Notes: generated from the sequence alone by a model not told the origin. DNA of 8,250 nt from Bacteroidaceae bacterium (GCA_017548225.1 JAFYMV010000006.1:1-8250); one strand, 5' to 3'; positions 1 to 5,810 are shown, counted from the stretch's first letter. Made by a program: numbers and translations.

Positions 1-210
1 AAAGCACAACCTCCAATACTTGCCACGCTCTCGGGAATGGTGATAGTCTTGAGGCTGCTACAACCCGAGAAAACACAACCTCCGATACTCTTCATACCCT
101 CGGGGATGATGATAGACCTGATGCTGCAATCCTCGAAAGCATAATATCCTATACTTGTCACACTCTTAGGTAAGGTTATGGAAGTAAGACTGCGACAAAG
201 CGAAAAAGCC
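1..210 (-). repeat. Tandem leucine-rich-repeat codon units, 66-69 bases
   Basis: Within the leucine-rich-repeat gene, near-identical blocks recur: AAAGCACAACCTCCAATACT at base 1 and AAAACACAACCTCCGATACT at base 70 are 69 bases (23 codons) apart. A more diverged copy begins at base 136, 66 bases further on. The nucleotide similarity shows recent unit duplication, as is common in BspA-type genes, and could let repeat number change by recombination. Confidence 0.75.
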
Positions 211-665
211 TGTTTACCTATGCGTGTTACTCCCTCGGGAACATCATATTCACTCACTTTTCTTGATGCAGCAATAAGGGTACCATTAATTATAAGAGCT
301 CCATTATTTTCTGCAGAATTCTTACCCTTAAGTTCAAGATTTGGACAACCTGCAAAAGCTCCTTCGCTAATATCTGTAATGTCATCAGGAAGAACTACAC
401 ATTCAAGTGCAAGACACCCCGTAAACACCTCAGTTCCAATCCTCTTAATATTATCAGGGATTATAACCCTCTTCAACTGTGTGAAATACTCAGAAGTTTG
501 AGAAACAAACGCTCTATCACCTATCTCCGTGACGGTATATTCCTGCTTATAATAGATTACCTTTTCGGGGATTATCACCTCTTCGGTTACAGATACAGCC
601 TGCTTAATTCGAATAGTTTTCTCCTCTTTACTTATTATCTCGTATGTAAACTTTGCTTCTGCCAT
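1..665 (-). CDS. BspA-like leucine-rich-repeat protein, C-terminus cut by window edge
   Basis: The open frame runs from ATG at 663-665 to the left edge without a stop; 221 codons are visible. It begins MAEAKFTYEIISKEEKTIRI, a charged start with no signal peptide or lipobox, so the visible protein looks cytoplasmic unless the true start lies elsewhere. After about 60 residues come LRR_5/BspA-type repeats of 22-23 residues with the pattern ITIPESVxSIGxxAFxxCxxL (for example KTITIPESVASIGG and TSITLPKSVTSIGY). This family usually mediates protein binding; many members are surface adhesins, but signal-less versions also occur. It starts 36 bases after the nuclease-like gene and looks like the last or a late gene of the minus-strand operon. 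Upstream of the ATG is only A/T-rich sequence, usual for Bacteroidetes. By eye its base composition is more A/T-rich than the OmpA-domain gene of the same operon. The family call is secure; the partner is unknown. Confidence 0.9.
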   Translation of the reverse strand, partial: MAEAKFTYEIISKEEKTIRIKQAVSVTEEVIIPEKVIYYKQEYTVTEIGDRAFVSQTSEYFTQLKRVIIPDNIKRIGTEVFTGCLALECVVLPDDITDISEGAFAGCPNLELKGKNSAENNGALIINGTLIAASRKVSEYDVPEGVTRIGKQAFSLCRSLTSITLPKSVTSIGYYAFEDCSIRSIIIPEGMKSIGGCVFSGCSSLKTITIPESVASIGGCA

Positions 666-701
666 GGTTTTATGTTTTAATAGTGATACTATGTTTTAAA
701 G

Positions 702-1367
702 TTAAATTGTCACGATACAATAGTAGAAGTCTACTCCATCTACTGTCTGTTGGTTCCACTCGATATCGTACTCTTTCTCCACCTCAAAGTTGGGATGTGT
801 CTTTGCGCAGGTGCTTTCGGGCTTCAGCCAATGTTTCTGCTTTGTATGCGGTTTGCCTTCTATCATACTGAACTGGTAATTGTTCGAAGTCTCCTTGCCC
901 CCTTTTTTGTAGGAAACATCGTTCGTGACAAAAACGGCAAGACCACCTTTGACTCTGCCAAAACGATTACGAACGAGTTCTACTCTTCGGACATCTTTCC
1001 AGAAGTCATACATGCCAAGGTCTTGAGCACCTTGGTTTTTCATTACGTCCACAGGTTTCTTCAATTGTTCGTCGAATCGCGAAATCTGACGTTCTACCTT
1101 CTTGGTCTTGTACTTCAATTCTACAGGACAATATTCGCCTTCCTTCTTTACCACAATATCAAGACGGAGCTCGCTCTTCCACACATAATCCTCGAGTTCT
1201 TGCCATGGCACATAATACTCCACATCTACATCTTCGTATGCATTGGCAGAGTGGCGCAACCATGTTGCAAGATGCATCTGAAAGTCCCGTTCATTGAAGA
1301 GCAACTCATTGTTGTTCTTCAAGAACTCTAATATATCTTCGCGAACTATGTCGACAAGTGTTGTCAT
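702..1367 (-). CDS. PD-(D/E)xK nuclease-like protein
   Basis: This is a 221-residue soluble protein with no signal peptide or membrane segment. The region 26-90 fits a PD-(D/E)xK restriction-endonuclease-like core: an acidic residue in a helix (E26 in NERDFQMHLATWL), D70 in the strand ELRLDIVVKK, and E83-L-K85 in PVELKYKTK, with a helix after (VERQISRFDEQL). Such folds usually cut nucleic acids, but some members are structural or act in RNA or DNA binding. The C-terminal half (100-221) is charged and aromatic-rich (MYDFWKDVRRVELVRNRFG) and I do not recognise a second domain. It lies 59 bases after the 120-residue gene, with a GC-rich hairpin between them, and 36 bases before the leucine-rich-repeat gene. 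The start is ATG at 1365-1367 after an A-rich stretch. Nuclease-like fold is fairly likely from the motif; the substrate is unknown. Confidence 0.7.
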   Translation of the reverse strand: MTTLVDIVREDILEFLKNNNELLFNERDFQMHLATWLRHSANAYEDVDVEYYVPWQELEDYVWKSELRLDIVVKKEGEYCPVELKYKTKKVERQISRFDEQLKKPVDVMKNQGAQDLGMYDFWKDVRRVELVRNRFGRVKGGLAVFVTNDVSYKKGGKETSNNYQFSMIEGKPHTKQKHWLKPESTCAKTHPNFEVEKEYDIEWNQQTVDGVDFYYCIVTI

Positions 1368-1384
1368 CTTTTTAAAATCTTGTG

Positions 1385-1412
1385 CCTCGGGGGGCGGTCA
1401 AGCACCCCGAAG
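1385..1412 (-). promoter_or_regulatory. GC-rich hairpin in the operon, before the nuclease-like gene
   Basis: Arms CCTCGGGG (1385-1392) and CCCCGAAG (1405-1412) form an 8-bp stem with one G-T pair around a 12-base loop. On the minus strand the stem is followed by CACAAGATTTT, so the U-run is short and displaced, weaker than a normal intrinsic terminator. It sits in the widest gap of the operon (59 bases). It could partly terminate transcription, or mark an mRNA processing or stability site, keeping the nuclease-like gene lower than the genes before it. Confidence 0.5.
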
Positions 1413-1426
1413 CTATGTTTGGGATA

Positions 1427-1789
1427 TTAATACTCCCCACGTGCAGCCTGGCCCAGGGTGATTTCGTTGGGCACGAGCTTCTTACCCTCGATGTCCTTGA
1501 TCTGCACAGTAACACCGAAGTTGGTGTCGAAGAGTTTCTCAGCATCGCCCACCTTCATACTGGCCTTGATCTTGAGGCCATCAGCGGTAGTCTTCACATC
1601 CTTGGTGGTCTTCTTGTTAAGTGCTGCAAGGGTGAGCTCACCATCGGCAATCTGCACGCCCTTGTAGAACACGAGCGAGAGGTTGAAAGCATTCTTAAAA
1701 TCTGCAGAGATGGTCTTCAGCTTCTTCTGCGGAGCTACGGTAAATTCAGCATTCTTGAATTTATCCTTCAAATTGTCTAAAAGTCCCAT
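1427..1789 (-). CDS. 120-residue soluble protein with internal duplication, function unknown
   Basis: The protein starts MGLLDNLKDKFKNAEFTVAP and has no signal peptide or membrane segment. I do not recognise a named family. Two parts resemble each other: residues about 27-58 (ISADFKNAFNLSLVFYKG, then IADGELTLAAL) and about 83-117 (AEKLFDTNFGVTVQIKD, then LVPNEITLGQAA). Both follow the pattern FxxxF(N/G)(L/V)(S/T)(L/V), a Gly-containing turn, then E(L/I)TL(A/G)xA. This suggests a duplicated small alpha/beta unit. Between the two is a Lys/Thr-rich link (NKKTTKDVKTTADGLKIKASMKV). It lies 38 bases after the OmpA-domain gene and 59 before the nuclease-like gene. Its small size, solubility and place suggest an adaptor or effector-partner role, but that is inference. 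The plus-strand open frames over the same bases lack any such structure and are shadows. Confidence 0.8.
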   Translation of the reverse strand: MGLLDNLKDKFKNAEFTVAPQKKLKTISADFKNAFNLSLVFYKGVQIADGELTLAALNKKTTKDVKTTADGLKIKASMKVGDAEKLFDTNFGVTVQIKDIEGKKLVPNEITLGQAARGEY

Positions 1790-1827
1790 AATAATAAATC
1801 GTTATATCAATTAATACATCATATATA

Positions 1828-3015
1828 TTACTCAACGATGACAAACTCTGTGCGGCGGTTGGCCTCGGGGTTGTTGACATCGAGGGGTTCGCTTGAGCCC
1901 TTGCCCTCAGCTTCGAGAAGGTCGGCAGAGATGCCACGGCTAATAAGGAAGTCTACGGCAGCCTGTGCACGAGCCTCAGAGAGGCGCTGGTTGAAGGCGG
2001 GGTCGCCCTCTGATGAGGTGTGACCGATAAGGCGGAGCTTCAGCTCGGGGTGCTTCTGCATCAGCTGCGCGAGGTCGTGAAGCACGAACTTGGCATCGTC
2101 AGAAAGCTCGGCTTTGCCTTGGATAAATGTGGCAGCGTTGAAGTCCTTCTCGATCTCCTCCACGCGGTCAACATAGACAATCTTCTCTACCTCGACCACC
2201 TTCTCCACCTCTACTACCTGAGGCTTACGCAGAGCAAAGAAAGCCGCGATGCCAGCGAGCAGAAGCACGATGATGAGCCACAACCACCACTTAGACTTCT
2301 TCACCACAGGTACAGGGGGAACATAGCCGTTGAGGTACTCGAGACGGAAGCCGCCCTTCTTGGCACCACCATCAGCCTTCTCGAACTTTGCCACTACGAT
2401 ATCGTAGGCACGGGCATGAGCCACCATACGCTCAAAGCTGGGCTTGGTCCATAGCATAGCCACGGCCACCTTTTTGCCATCACCAGTGGTCACCAGCTCG
2501 TCTTCGCCCTTGAAGTAACCGTTCCAGTCGGGTGCTGAGTCATCCTCATCGGCGTAGATGAAGAGGTCCTTCACGCCAGAGTCGGGATTGATAGAGCCAG
2601 GGAATGCCTTGCGCAAATCGTCGATAGTAGCGTGGGGATACATCACCATGTAGGCATGCACGATACCTAATGCGGTACGGTTCTGTGCCTTGCCATAGAC
2701 GCGCACCTTGGCCGAAGCGCTCTCTTGTGCCGATGCCTCGAAGCTCTCGGCAGGGGTAGAACGTTCCTTCTCCTCTTCTACTACGGGAGCTTGCTGAGGA
2801 GCAGCTGCAGGGGTGCCTTCATTGAGAAAATCTACCAACTTGGTTCCCAACTGACGAGTGTTCCAATCCTCGTCGACCGTAAAACCAACTTTCTCAGCCA
2901 CCTCGCGAAGGTTCTTGATCGTGTTCTTGCACTCTTCGCCTTGAAGCGTCATCGTAATGCTGTAGTCATCATTGACGGTAATGACATAATCACCATAGGT
3001 TGCTTGTTTCTTCAT
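1828..3015 (-). CDS. Inner-membrane protein with cytoplasmic N-terminal domains and periplasmic OmpA-like domain
   Basis: The protein has 395 residues. Residues 5-66 form a small domain (YGDYVITVNDDYSITMTL, then a helix and WNTRQLGTKLVDFL). A Pro/Ala/Glu-rich linker covers 68-103. Residues 104-231 form a second domain (HAYMVMYPHATIDDLRKAFP, DLFIYADEDD, PDWNGYF) that I cannot name. A single membrane segment at about 243-262 (WWLWLIIVLLLAGIAAFF) follows VVKKSK, which by the positive-inside rule puts the N-terminus in the cytoplasm. A VEVEKVVEVEK repeat (268-290) then leads to an OmpA-like domain (about 290-395) with LIGHTSSEGD, NQRLSEARAQAAVDFL and NRRTEFVIV, the usual peptidoglycan-binding pattern, although the common GHTD is GHTS here. 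There is no N-terminal signal peptide and no beta-barrel, so this is not an outer-membrane OmpA. The layout recalls MotB/ZorB-type wall-anchored proteins but with large cytoplasmic domains. It lies 19 bases after the DUF4230-like membrane gene. Confidence 0.88.
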   Translation of the reverse strand: MKKQATYGDYVITVNDDYSITMTLQGEECKNTIKNLREVAEKVGFTVDEDWNTRQLGTKLVDFLNEGTPAAAPQQAPVVEEEKERSTPAESFEASAQESASAKVRVYGKAQNRTALGIVHAYMVMYPHATIDDLRKAFPGSINPDSGVKDLFIYADEDDSAPDWNGYFKGEDELVTTGDGKKVAVAMLWTKPSFERMVAHARAYDIVVAKFEKADGGAKKGGFRLEYLNGYVPPVPVVKKSKWWLWLIIVLLLAGIAAFFALRKPQVVEVEKVVEVEKIVYVDRVEEIEKDFNAATFIQGKAELSDDAKFVLHDLAQLMQKHPELKLRLIGHTSSEGDPAFNQRLSEARAQAAVDFLISRGISADLLEAEGKGSSEPLDVNNPEANRRTEFVIVE

Positions 3016-3034
3016 AGTGATATATAATTATCGT

Positions 3035-3976
3035 TTAGTTTCCCTTTTGTATCACATTCACCACATTGAAGCCGAAGGTCTTGAAGAGGTTCTCGACTTT
3101 CTCCTTGCCATGCTTGTCGGCTTTTTCCAAAACGCCATTGTCGTGTGCATTTTGCAGGAGTCTATTCTTACAATCCACTTGGAGTGCAGTGATTTCCTCA
3201 TGTGACCACTTGTCCGAATTAACGAATATATCATTATCAGAAGGATTGATGATGACATCAAATATCTCAGTGGCAGGGAGAACGACAGACAGGGTATCGT
3301 TGCTGATCTTGAGATCGCCATCCTTGATCTTGGCAAGGTCGTAACCCGCTCTTACCACGCCACGAGTGATGATTACAATCTCGCTGCGTGTAGAGTCAGG
3401 CACCTCGGACTTGTGCAGGAATGAGAGCATACCAGCCTCCTTAGCTTCTACCTTGGTGTCTTTGACTACCATCTCCTCGATATAGGTATAGGTTGTCAGC
3501 TCTGAGATCTTCTTAATCTCTTCCACTACATTGGGGGTATCGGCAATCTCCAACTTGTTGGCCTCCTTCACGAATTTAGCAACGGCAGCAACAGCACCAC
3601 CCAAAGCACCAGCGATAGCCGTGAAGAGGAGTACCTTGAGTGCTATCGGAAGTATAGCACTAACCAAACCGCTCGAAACAGCACTCACACCAGCCTTACC
3701 TGCTACCTTCGCAGTAGCAACGGTAGCCTTACCTAAACCTTTAGCAGCAGCGGCACCTACCTTACCTGCGCCCTTAAGTGCGGCAAGACCTGCCTCGCCA
3801 GCCTTCTTGGCCAATTCGGCTTTCTGCTCCTCCTTAGGGTCTGTAGCCTGCTGAGCCTCTTGGTTTGCAGGAGTGGGTTGTGTCTCTTGTGTTGCCTGTG
3901 TATCTTGTACCTCCTGAGGGGTATCTACTGACTGAACTTCTTGGTTCTCCTGTTCTTGTATATTCTTATTCTCCAT
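3035..3976 (-). CDS. DUF4230-like membrane protein with Gln-rich and Ala/Gly/Lys-rich N-terminal region
   Basis: The protein has 313 residues. Residues 1-55 are Gln/Glu/Thr-rich low complexity. Residues 56-98 are rich in Ala, Gly and regularly spaced Lys (AALKGAGKVGAAAAKGLGK), consistent with an amphipathic helix. A hydrophobic stretch at about 101-134 (SAILPIALKVLLFTAIAGAL) is a likely membrane anchor. The C-terminal part (about 145-310) matches the DUF4230 pattern: KISELTTYTYIEEMV, IVIITRGVVRAGYDLAKI, then DTLSVVLPATEIFDVIINP. DUF4230 has no settled function known to me. The preceding gene carries the same domain as a lipoprotein, with 10 bases between them, so the pair probably acts together. 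With a cytoplasmic N-terminus the domain would be periplasmic. The long plus-strand frame at 3531-3854 only mirrors the Ala-rich codons. Confidence 0.82.
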   Translation of the reverse strand: MENKNIQEQENQEVQSVDTPQEVQDTQATQETQPTPANQEAQQATDPKEEQKAELAKKAGEAGLAALKGAGKVGAAAAKGLGKATVATAKVAGKAGVSAVSSGLVSAILPIALKVLLFTAIAGALGGAVAAVAKFVKEANKLEIADTPNVVEEIKKISELTTYTYIEEMVVKDTKVEAKEAGMLSFLHKSEVPDSTRSEIVIITRGVVRAGYDLAKIKDGDLKISNDTLSVVLPATEIFDVIINPSDNDIFVNSDKWSHEEITALQVDCKNRLLQNAHDNGVLEKADKHGKEKVENLFKTFGFNVVNVIQKGN

Positions 3977-3986
3977 GACTGACTGA

Positions 3987-4544
3987 TTAATTAAAATTGA
4001 TGTTTATCTTTTCGTAATTAGCGCTCGAGAGCATTGCCTCAAACAGTGTTCTCACATTCTCCTCTGCATCCTTGAAGATGCCAAGTTCCTCTGCGGCGTT
4101 GACGATTGCCTTTTCGCCTTGGGTGAGAACCTCGTTTCTTTCTGCTACTGAGAATTCAGAACGCAGTGCGCTTGTCTTTGAATACTCCATCTTGATATTC
4201 TCGGCAGGCATGTTGAACGAAAGGATTTGGGGATGGGGCAGATTGATGGTAATCTCATTCTTTTTCTTGTCAATCACTACGCTGTCGGCACAGAATTTTG
4301 AAAGGTCGACGCCAGCCTTCATGGTCGAAAGGCTCGAGAAGAGAATCTTACGCTCTCCGATTTTGTAGAAGACATCATGGTCTACCTTGATGATTTTAGA
4401 AATAGTGTACTCCACCGTTCCCAACTGAGCAGAGGCTCCGCCCATGTTGCGAACTCTTCTCTCTAACTCTTGCTCTACACTATTCTTTGTGCACGATGAC
4501 AAGACAGCTGTCGCAAGACAAAAAAATAAAAGAATCTTTTTCAT
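3987..4544 (-). CDS. DUF4230-like lipoprotein
   Basis: The protein has 185 residues with a lipoprotein signal MKKILLFFCLATAVLSSC, lipobox LSSC and acylated Cys18. The residues after it (TKNSVEQE) lack the acidic cluster typical of surface-export signals in Bacteroidetes lipoproteins, so a periplasm-facing location is more likely. The mature part matches the DUF4230 layout: GTVEYTISKIIKV, GERKILFSSLSTMKAGVDLSKF, then ITINLPHPQILSFNMPAENI; the second DUF4230-like protein shows the equivalent blocks. The C-terminus is helical (AERNEVLTQGEKAIVNAAEELGI). It is the first gene of the apparent six-gene minus-strand operon, 10 bases before the next. Its ATG follows an A/T-rich leader containing the palindrome ATTTAATTAAAT (4549-4560) and no Shine-Dalgarno site. 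Lipoprotein call is strong; DUF4230 membership is likely from motif order. Confidence 0.87.
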   Translation of the reverse strand: MKKILLFFCLATAVLSSCTKNSVEQELERRVRNMGGASAQLGTVEYTISKIIKVDHDVFYKIGERKILFSSLSTMKAGVDLSKFCADSVVIDKKKNEITINLPHPQILSFNMPAENIKMEYSKTSALRSEFSVAERNEVLTQGEKAIVNAAEELGIFKDAEENVRTLFEAMLSSANYEKININFN

Positions 4545-4823
4545 AATTATTTAATTAAATAAATGTTATCCTCTACACTGAAAGAGACGATATACTCACA
4601 ATCTAAACTGGGAGGTCACTCATATTCCTACATACAATATGAAGCTCATGAAACGAAAGTAACCATACCAACACGTCCTGCATATAGCGTCATCGTCGGC
4701 TGCAAGTCTCCCGAAATCAGCATTAATAAATTTGTGCTTGATTAGTGTATACAAGAAAAGCGTAGAGACTTGTCGCGCTCATCATAAACCTAGGCATCGC
4801 CAAACGCCTTTGCAGAAATGAAC

Positions 4824-4921
4824 TGAGAAACAAATACCCCACGCTGTCGTATATACCTTGTGGGTACAGCGTGGGCTGTACGCGGTGTATACAAAAACAG
4901 AATGAGCGTTGCATTGTCCTC
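4824..4921 (-). repeat. Short intergenic repeat, copy 1, interrupted by a 62-base palindromic insert
   Basis: On the minus strand this reads GAGGACAATGCAACGCTCAT (4902-4921), then 62 bases (4840-4901), then GGGTATTTGTTTCTCA (4824-4839). Copy 2 at 5155-5193 on the plus strand has the same two blocks separated by only AT. The 62 bases contain the nested palindromes, so they look like a small element inserted in, or lost from, an otherwise shared unit. Confidence 0.65.
4838..4892. repeat. Nested palindromes able to form alternative hairpins
   Basis: Three overlapping inverted repeats occur: CCCACGCTGT (4838-4847) with ACAGCGTGGG (4866-4875), perfect over 10 bp; GTACAGC (4864-4870) with GCTGTAC (4875-4881), perfect over 7 bp with a 4-base loop; and GTATATACC (4849-4857) with GGTGTATAC (4884-4892), 8 of 9 bp. 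The first stem excludes the second and third, so the RNA could switch between two folds, or the DNA could form a cruciform. No U-run follows on either strand, so a plain terminator is unlikely. Confidence 0.65.
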
Positions 4922-5010
4922 ATCCCTCTGCTTTGAAATTGGCGATTTCGGTTTATGGGATAAAGCAAGAAACGCATTCTTGACCCAAGGATTTCTCCCC
5001 TCAGGTTTTG

Positions 5011-5042
5011 CAAAGTTAGTCTTTGGTTTTAGATAAAGCAAG
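5011..5042 (-). promoter_or_regulatory. Candidate Bacteroidetes promoter for the minus-strand operon
   Basis: The minus strand reads CTTG (5039-5042), 20 bases, then TAACTTTG (5018-5011), which fits the Bacteroidetes -33/-7 pattern TTTG-N19-21-TAnnTTTG with one mismatch in the -33 box. Transcription would begin near 5004 and give a leader of about 460 bases before the lipoprotein start, containing the nested palindromes. I found no match to TAnnTTTG between this point and 4544; only a weaker TACTTTCG at 4654-4661 lies closer. Confidence 0.45.
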
Positions 5043-5154
5043 ATTTGTTTAACTTTTTTTAAAAACCAGACGTAATCTTCAGATTGCAAAACGAGCTATT
5101 CCTTCAAAGAACACCCCTTCTGCAACCGAGTTGCGCCATGCTTTGCCCATTGGC

Positions 5155-5193
5155 AAGGACGAAGCGAACGCTCATATGGGTATTTGTTTCTCA
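5155..5193 (+). repeat. Short intergenic repeat, copy 2, without the palindromic insert
   Basis: The blocks AAGGACGAAGCGAACGCTCAT (5155-5175, split here as AAGGACGAAGCG plus AACGCTCAT) and GGGTATTTGTTTCTCA (5178-5193) match the inverted copy at 4824-4921; the second block is identical over 16 bases. Only AT separates the two blocks here. Confidence 0.6.
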
Positions 5194-5320
5194 TCATTTT
5201 TAAATGTTAGTGACTCTGGTTGAGCACATCATTAATCAGCCTACTCTTTATGGGATTTTCGGCATACTCCTTCGTTTATTTGTGTTTGAGGATGAACAAT
5301 TCCATCAGCAAATACAAATT

Positions 5321-5355
5321 AAGGTCACCAGCCGCTCTTCGGGGCTGATGACCTT
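5321..5355. repeat. Long hairpin
   Basis: AAGGTCACCAGC (5321-5332) pairs with GCTGATGACCTT (5344-5355) with a single mismatch, and one more C-G pair at the loop side. AATTCC (5298-5303) and GGAATT (5356-5361) can extend the structure outside. There is no U-run directly after it on either strand, so it is not an obvious intrinsic terminator. It may be a structured RNA or a repeat-element arm. Confidence 0.6.
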
Positions 5356-5516
5356 GGAATTCTCTATGATGCACGTACATCCATCAAGGATGCAATGATA
5401 ACATGTCGTCTCAGAAAGCTATATACCCTGCACCGCCACCCAACAATACATGCACATATACACCGATTGCATATATCTAAGGTACGATGCGGACATCCGG
5501 CTTATCCTCTTACCAA

Positions 5517-5559
5517 ATGAATTTCCTAGGTTCACCAGCGAGAATGGAGCTTGTGTCTA
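5517..5559. repeat. CCTAGG-containing repeat, copy A
   Basis: The block ATGAATTTCCTAGGTTCACC (5517-5536) is identical over 20 bases to 6005-6024, and similarity continues through GAATGG to GTCT. Both copies are followed further right by CAAAGGTA and then by GATGTC with a T-run and CTTTTA, suggesting a larger, diverged duplication. Confidence 0.75.
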
Positions 5560-5579
5560 TTAATATGTCTTTACAAATG

Positions 5580-5610
5580 CAAAGGTATGTAAAAAAACAT
5601 ATCTACCAAA
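5580..5610 (-). promoter_or_regulatory. Perfect Bacteroidetes-type promoter boxes pointing left
   Basis: The minus strand reads TTTG (5610-5607), 19 bases, then TACCTTTG (5587-5580), an exact fit to the -33/-7 consensus. Transcription would start near 5573 and enter the gene-free region, passing copy A of the repeat. The product could be a small RNA, a very long operon leader, or nothing, since A/T-rich spacer can match by chance. Confidence 0.4.
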
Positions 5611-5733
5611 CTATTTTCAATTAATTTGTTGATGTCTTTTTTTGCCTTTTATTTTTCTCTGTTTTTATCCTGTCGCCTCGTCACAAGGAGTTGATGAGAT
5701 CTTTTGTCTTTTCTTTTGTCTAGCGCTTCATAT

Positions 5734-5810
5734 CTCCGCGAAGGGAATGGCTTCCCTCCGCGGAGGTTGTGTTGTTCCTTCGCGGAGAACACATTGTTCC
5801 TCTGCGAAGG
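5734..5810. repeat. Four GC-rich palindromic cores at about 22-base spacing
   Basis: The cores are CTCCGCGAAGG (5734-5744), CCTCCGCGGAGG (5755-5766, a perfect 12-bp palindrome), CCTTCGCGGAG (5777-5787) and CCTCTGCGAAGG (5799-5810). Their centres lie about 21-23 bases apart, near two turns of B-DNA, and the intervening bases include GTGTTGTT and AACACATTGTT. The GC-rich array stands out in A/T-rich spacer. The units are too short and variable for a CRISPR array. Confidence 0.7.

Noticed and set aside
750..1331. 193-codon open frame on the plus strand
   Set aside because: It lies wholly antisense to the nuclease-like gene; its translation is hydrophobic and Cys/Phe-rich without domain pattern, while the minus frame has a clear motif and operon spacing.
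1382..1780. 132-codon open frame on the plus strand
   Set aside because: Antisense to the 120-residue gene, which shows an internal duplication and fits the operon; the plus frame resembles mirrored codon bias.
2020..3027. Plus-strand frames over the OmpA-domain gene
   Set aside because: The minus strand gives a convincing OmpA domain and membrane segment across the whole length; the plus frames are shadows.
1..4544. A known Zorya system
   Set aside because: Only the wall-anchored OmpA-type protein and a nuclease-like gene resemble it; there is no MotA/ZorA-like membrane protein, helicase or ZorC-like gene.
4723..5089. Two overlapping minus-strand frames of 96 and 99 codons
   Set aside because: They cover the palindromic repeat in two frames, one begins at a non-ATG codon, and neither has a domain pattern; repeat sequence explains them better.
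5734..5810. CRISPR array
   Set aside because: The units are about 22 bases with varying palindromic cores and no constant repeat/unique spacer pattern, and no cas gene is present.
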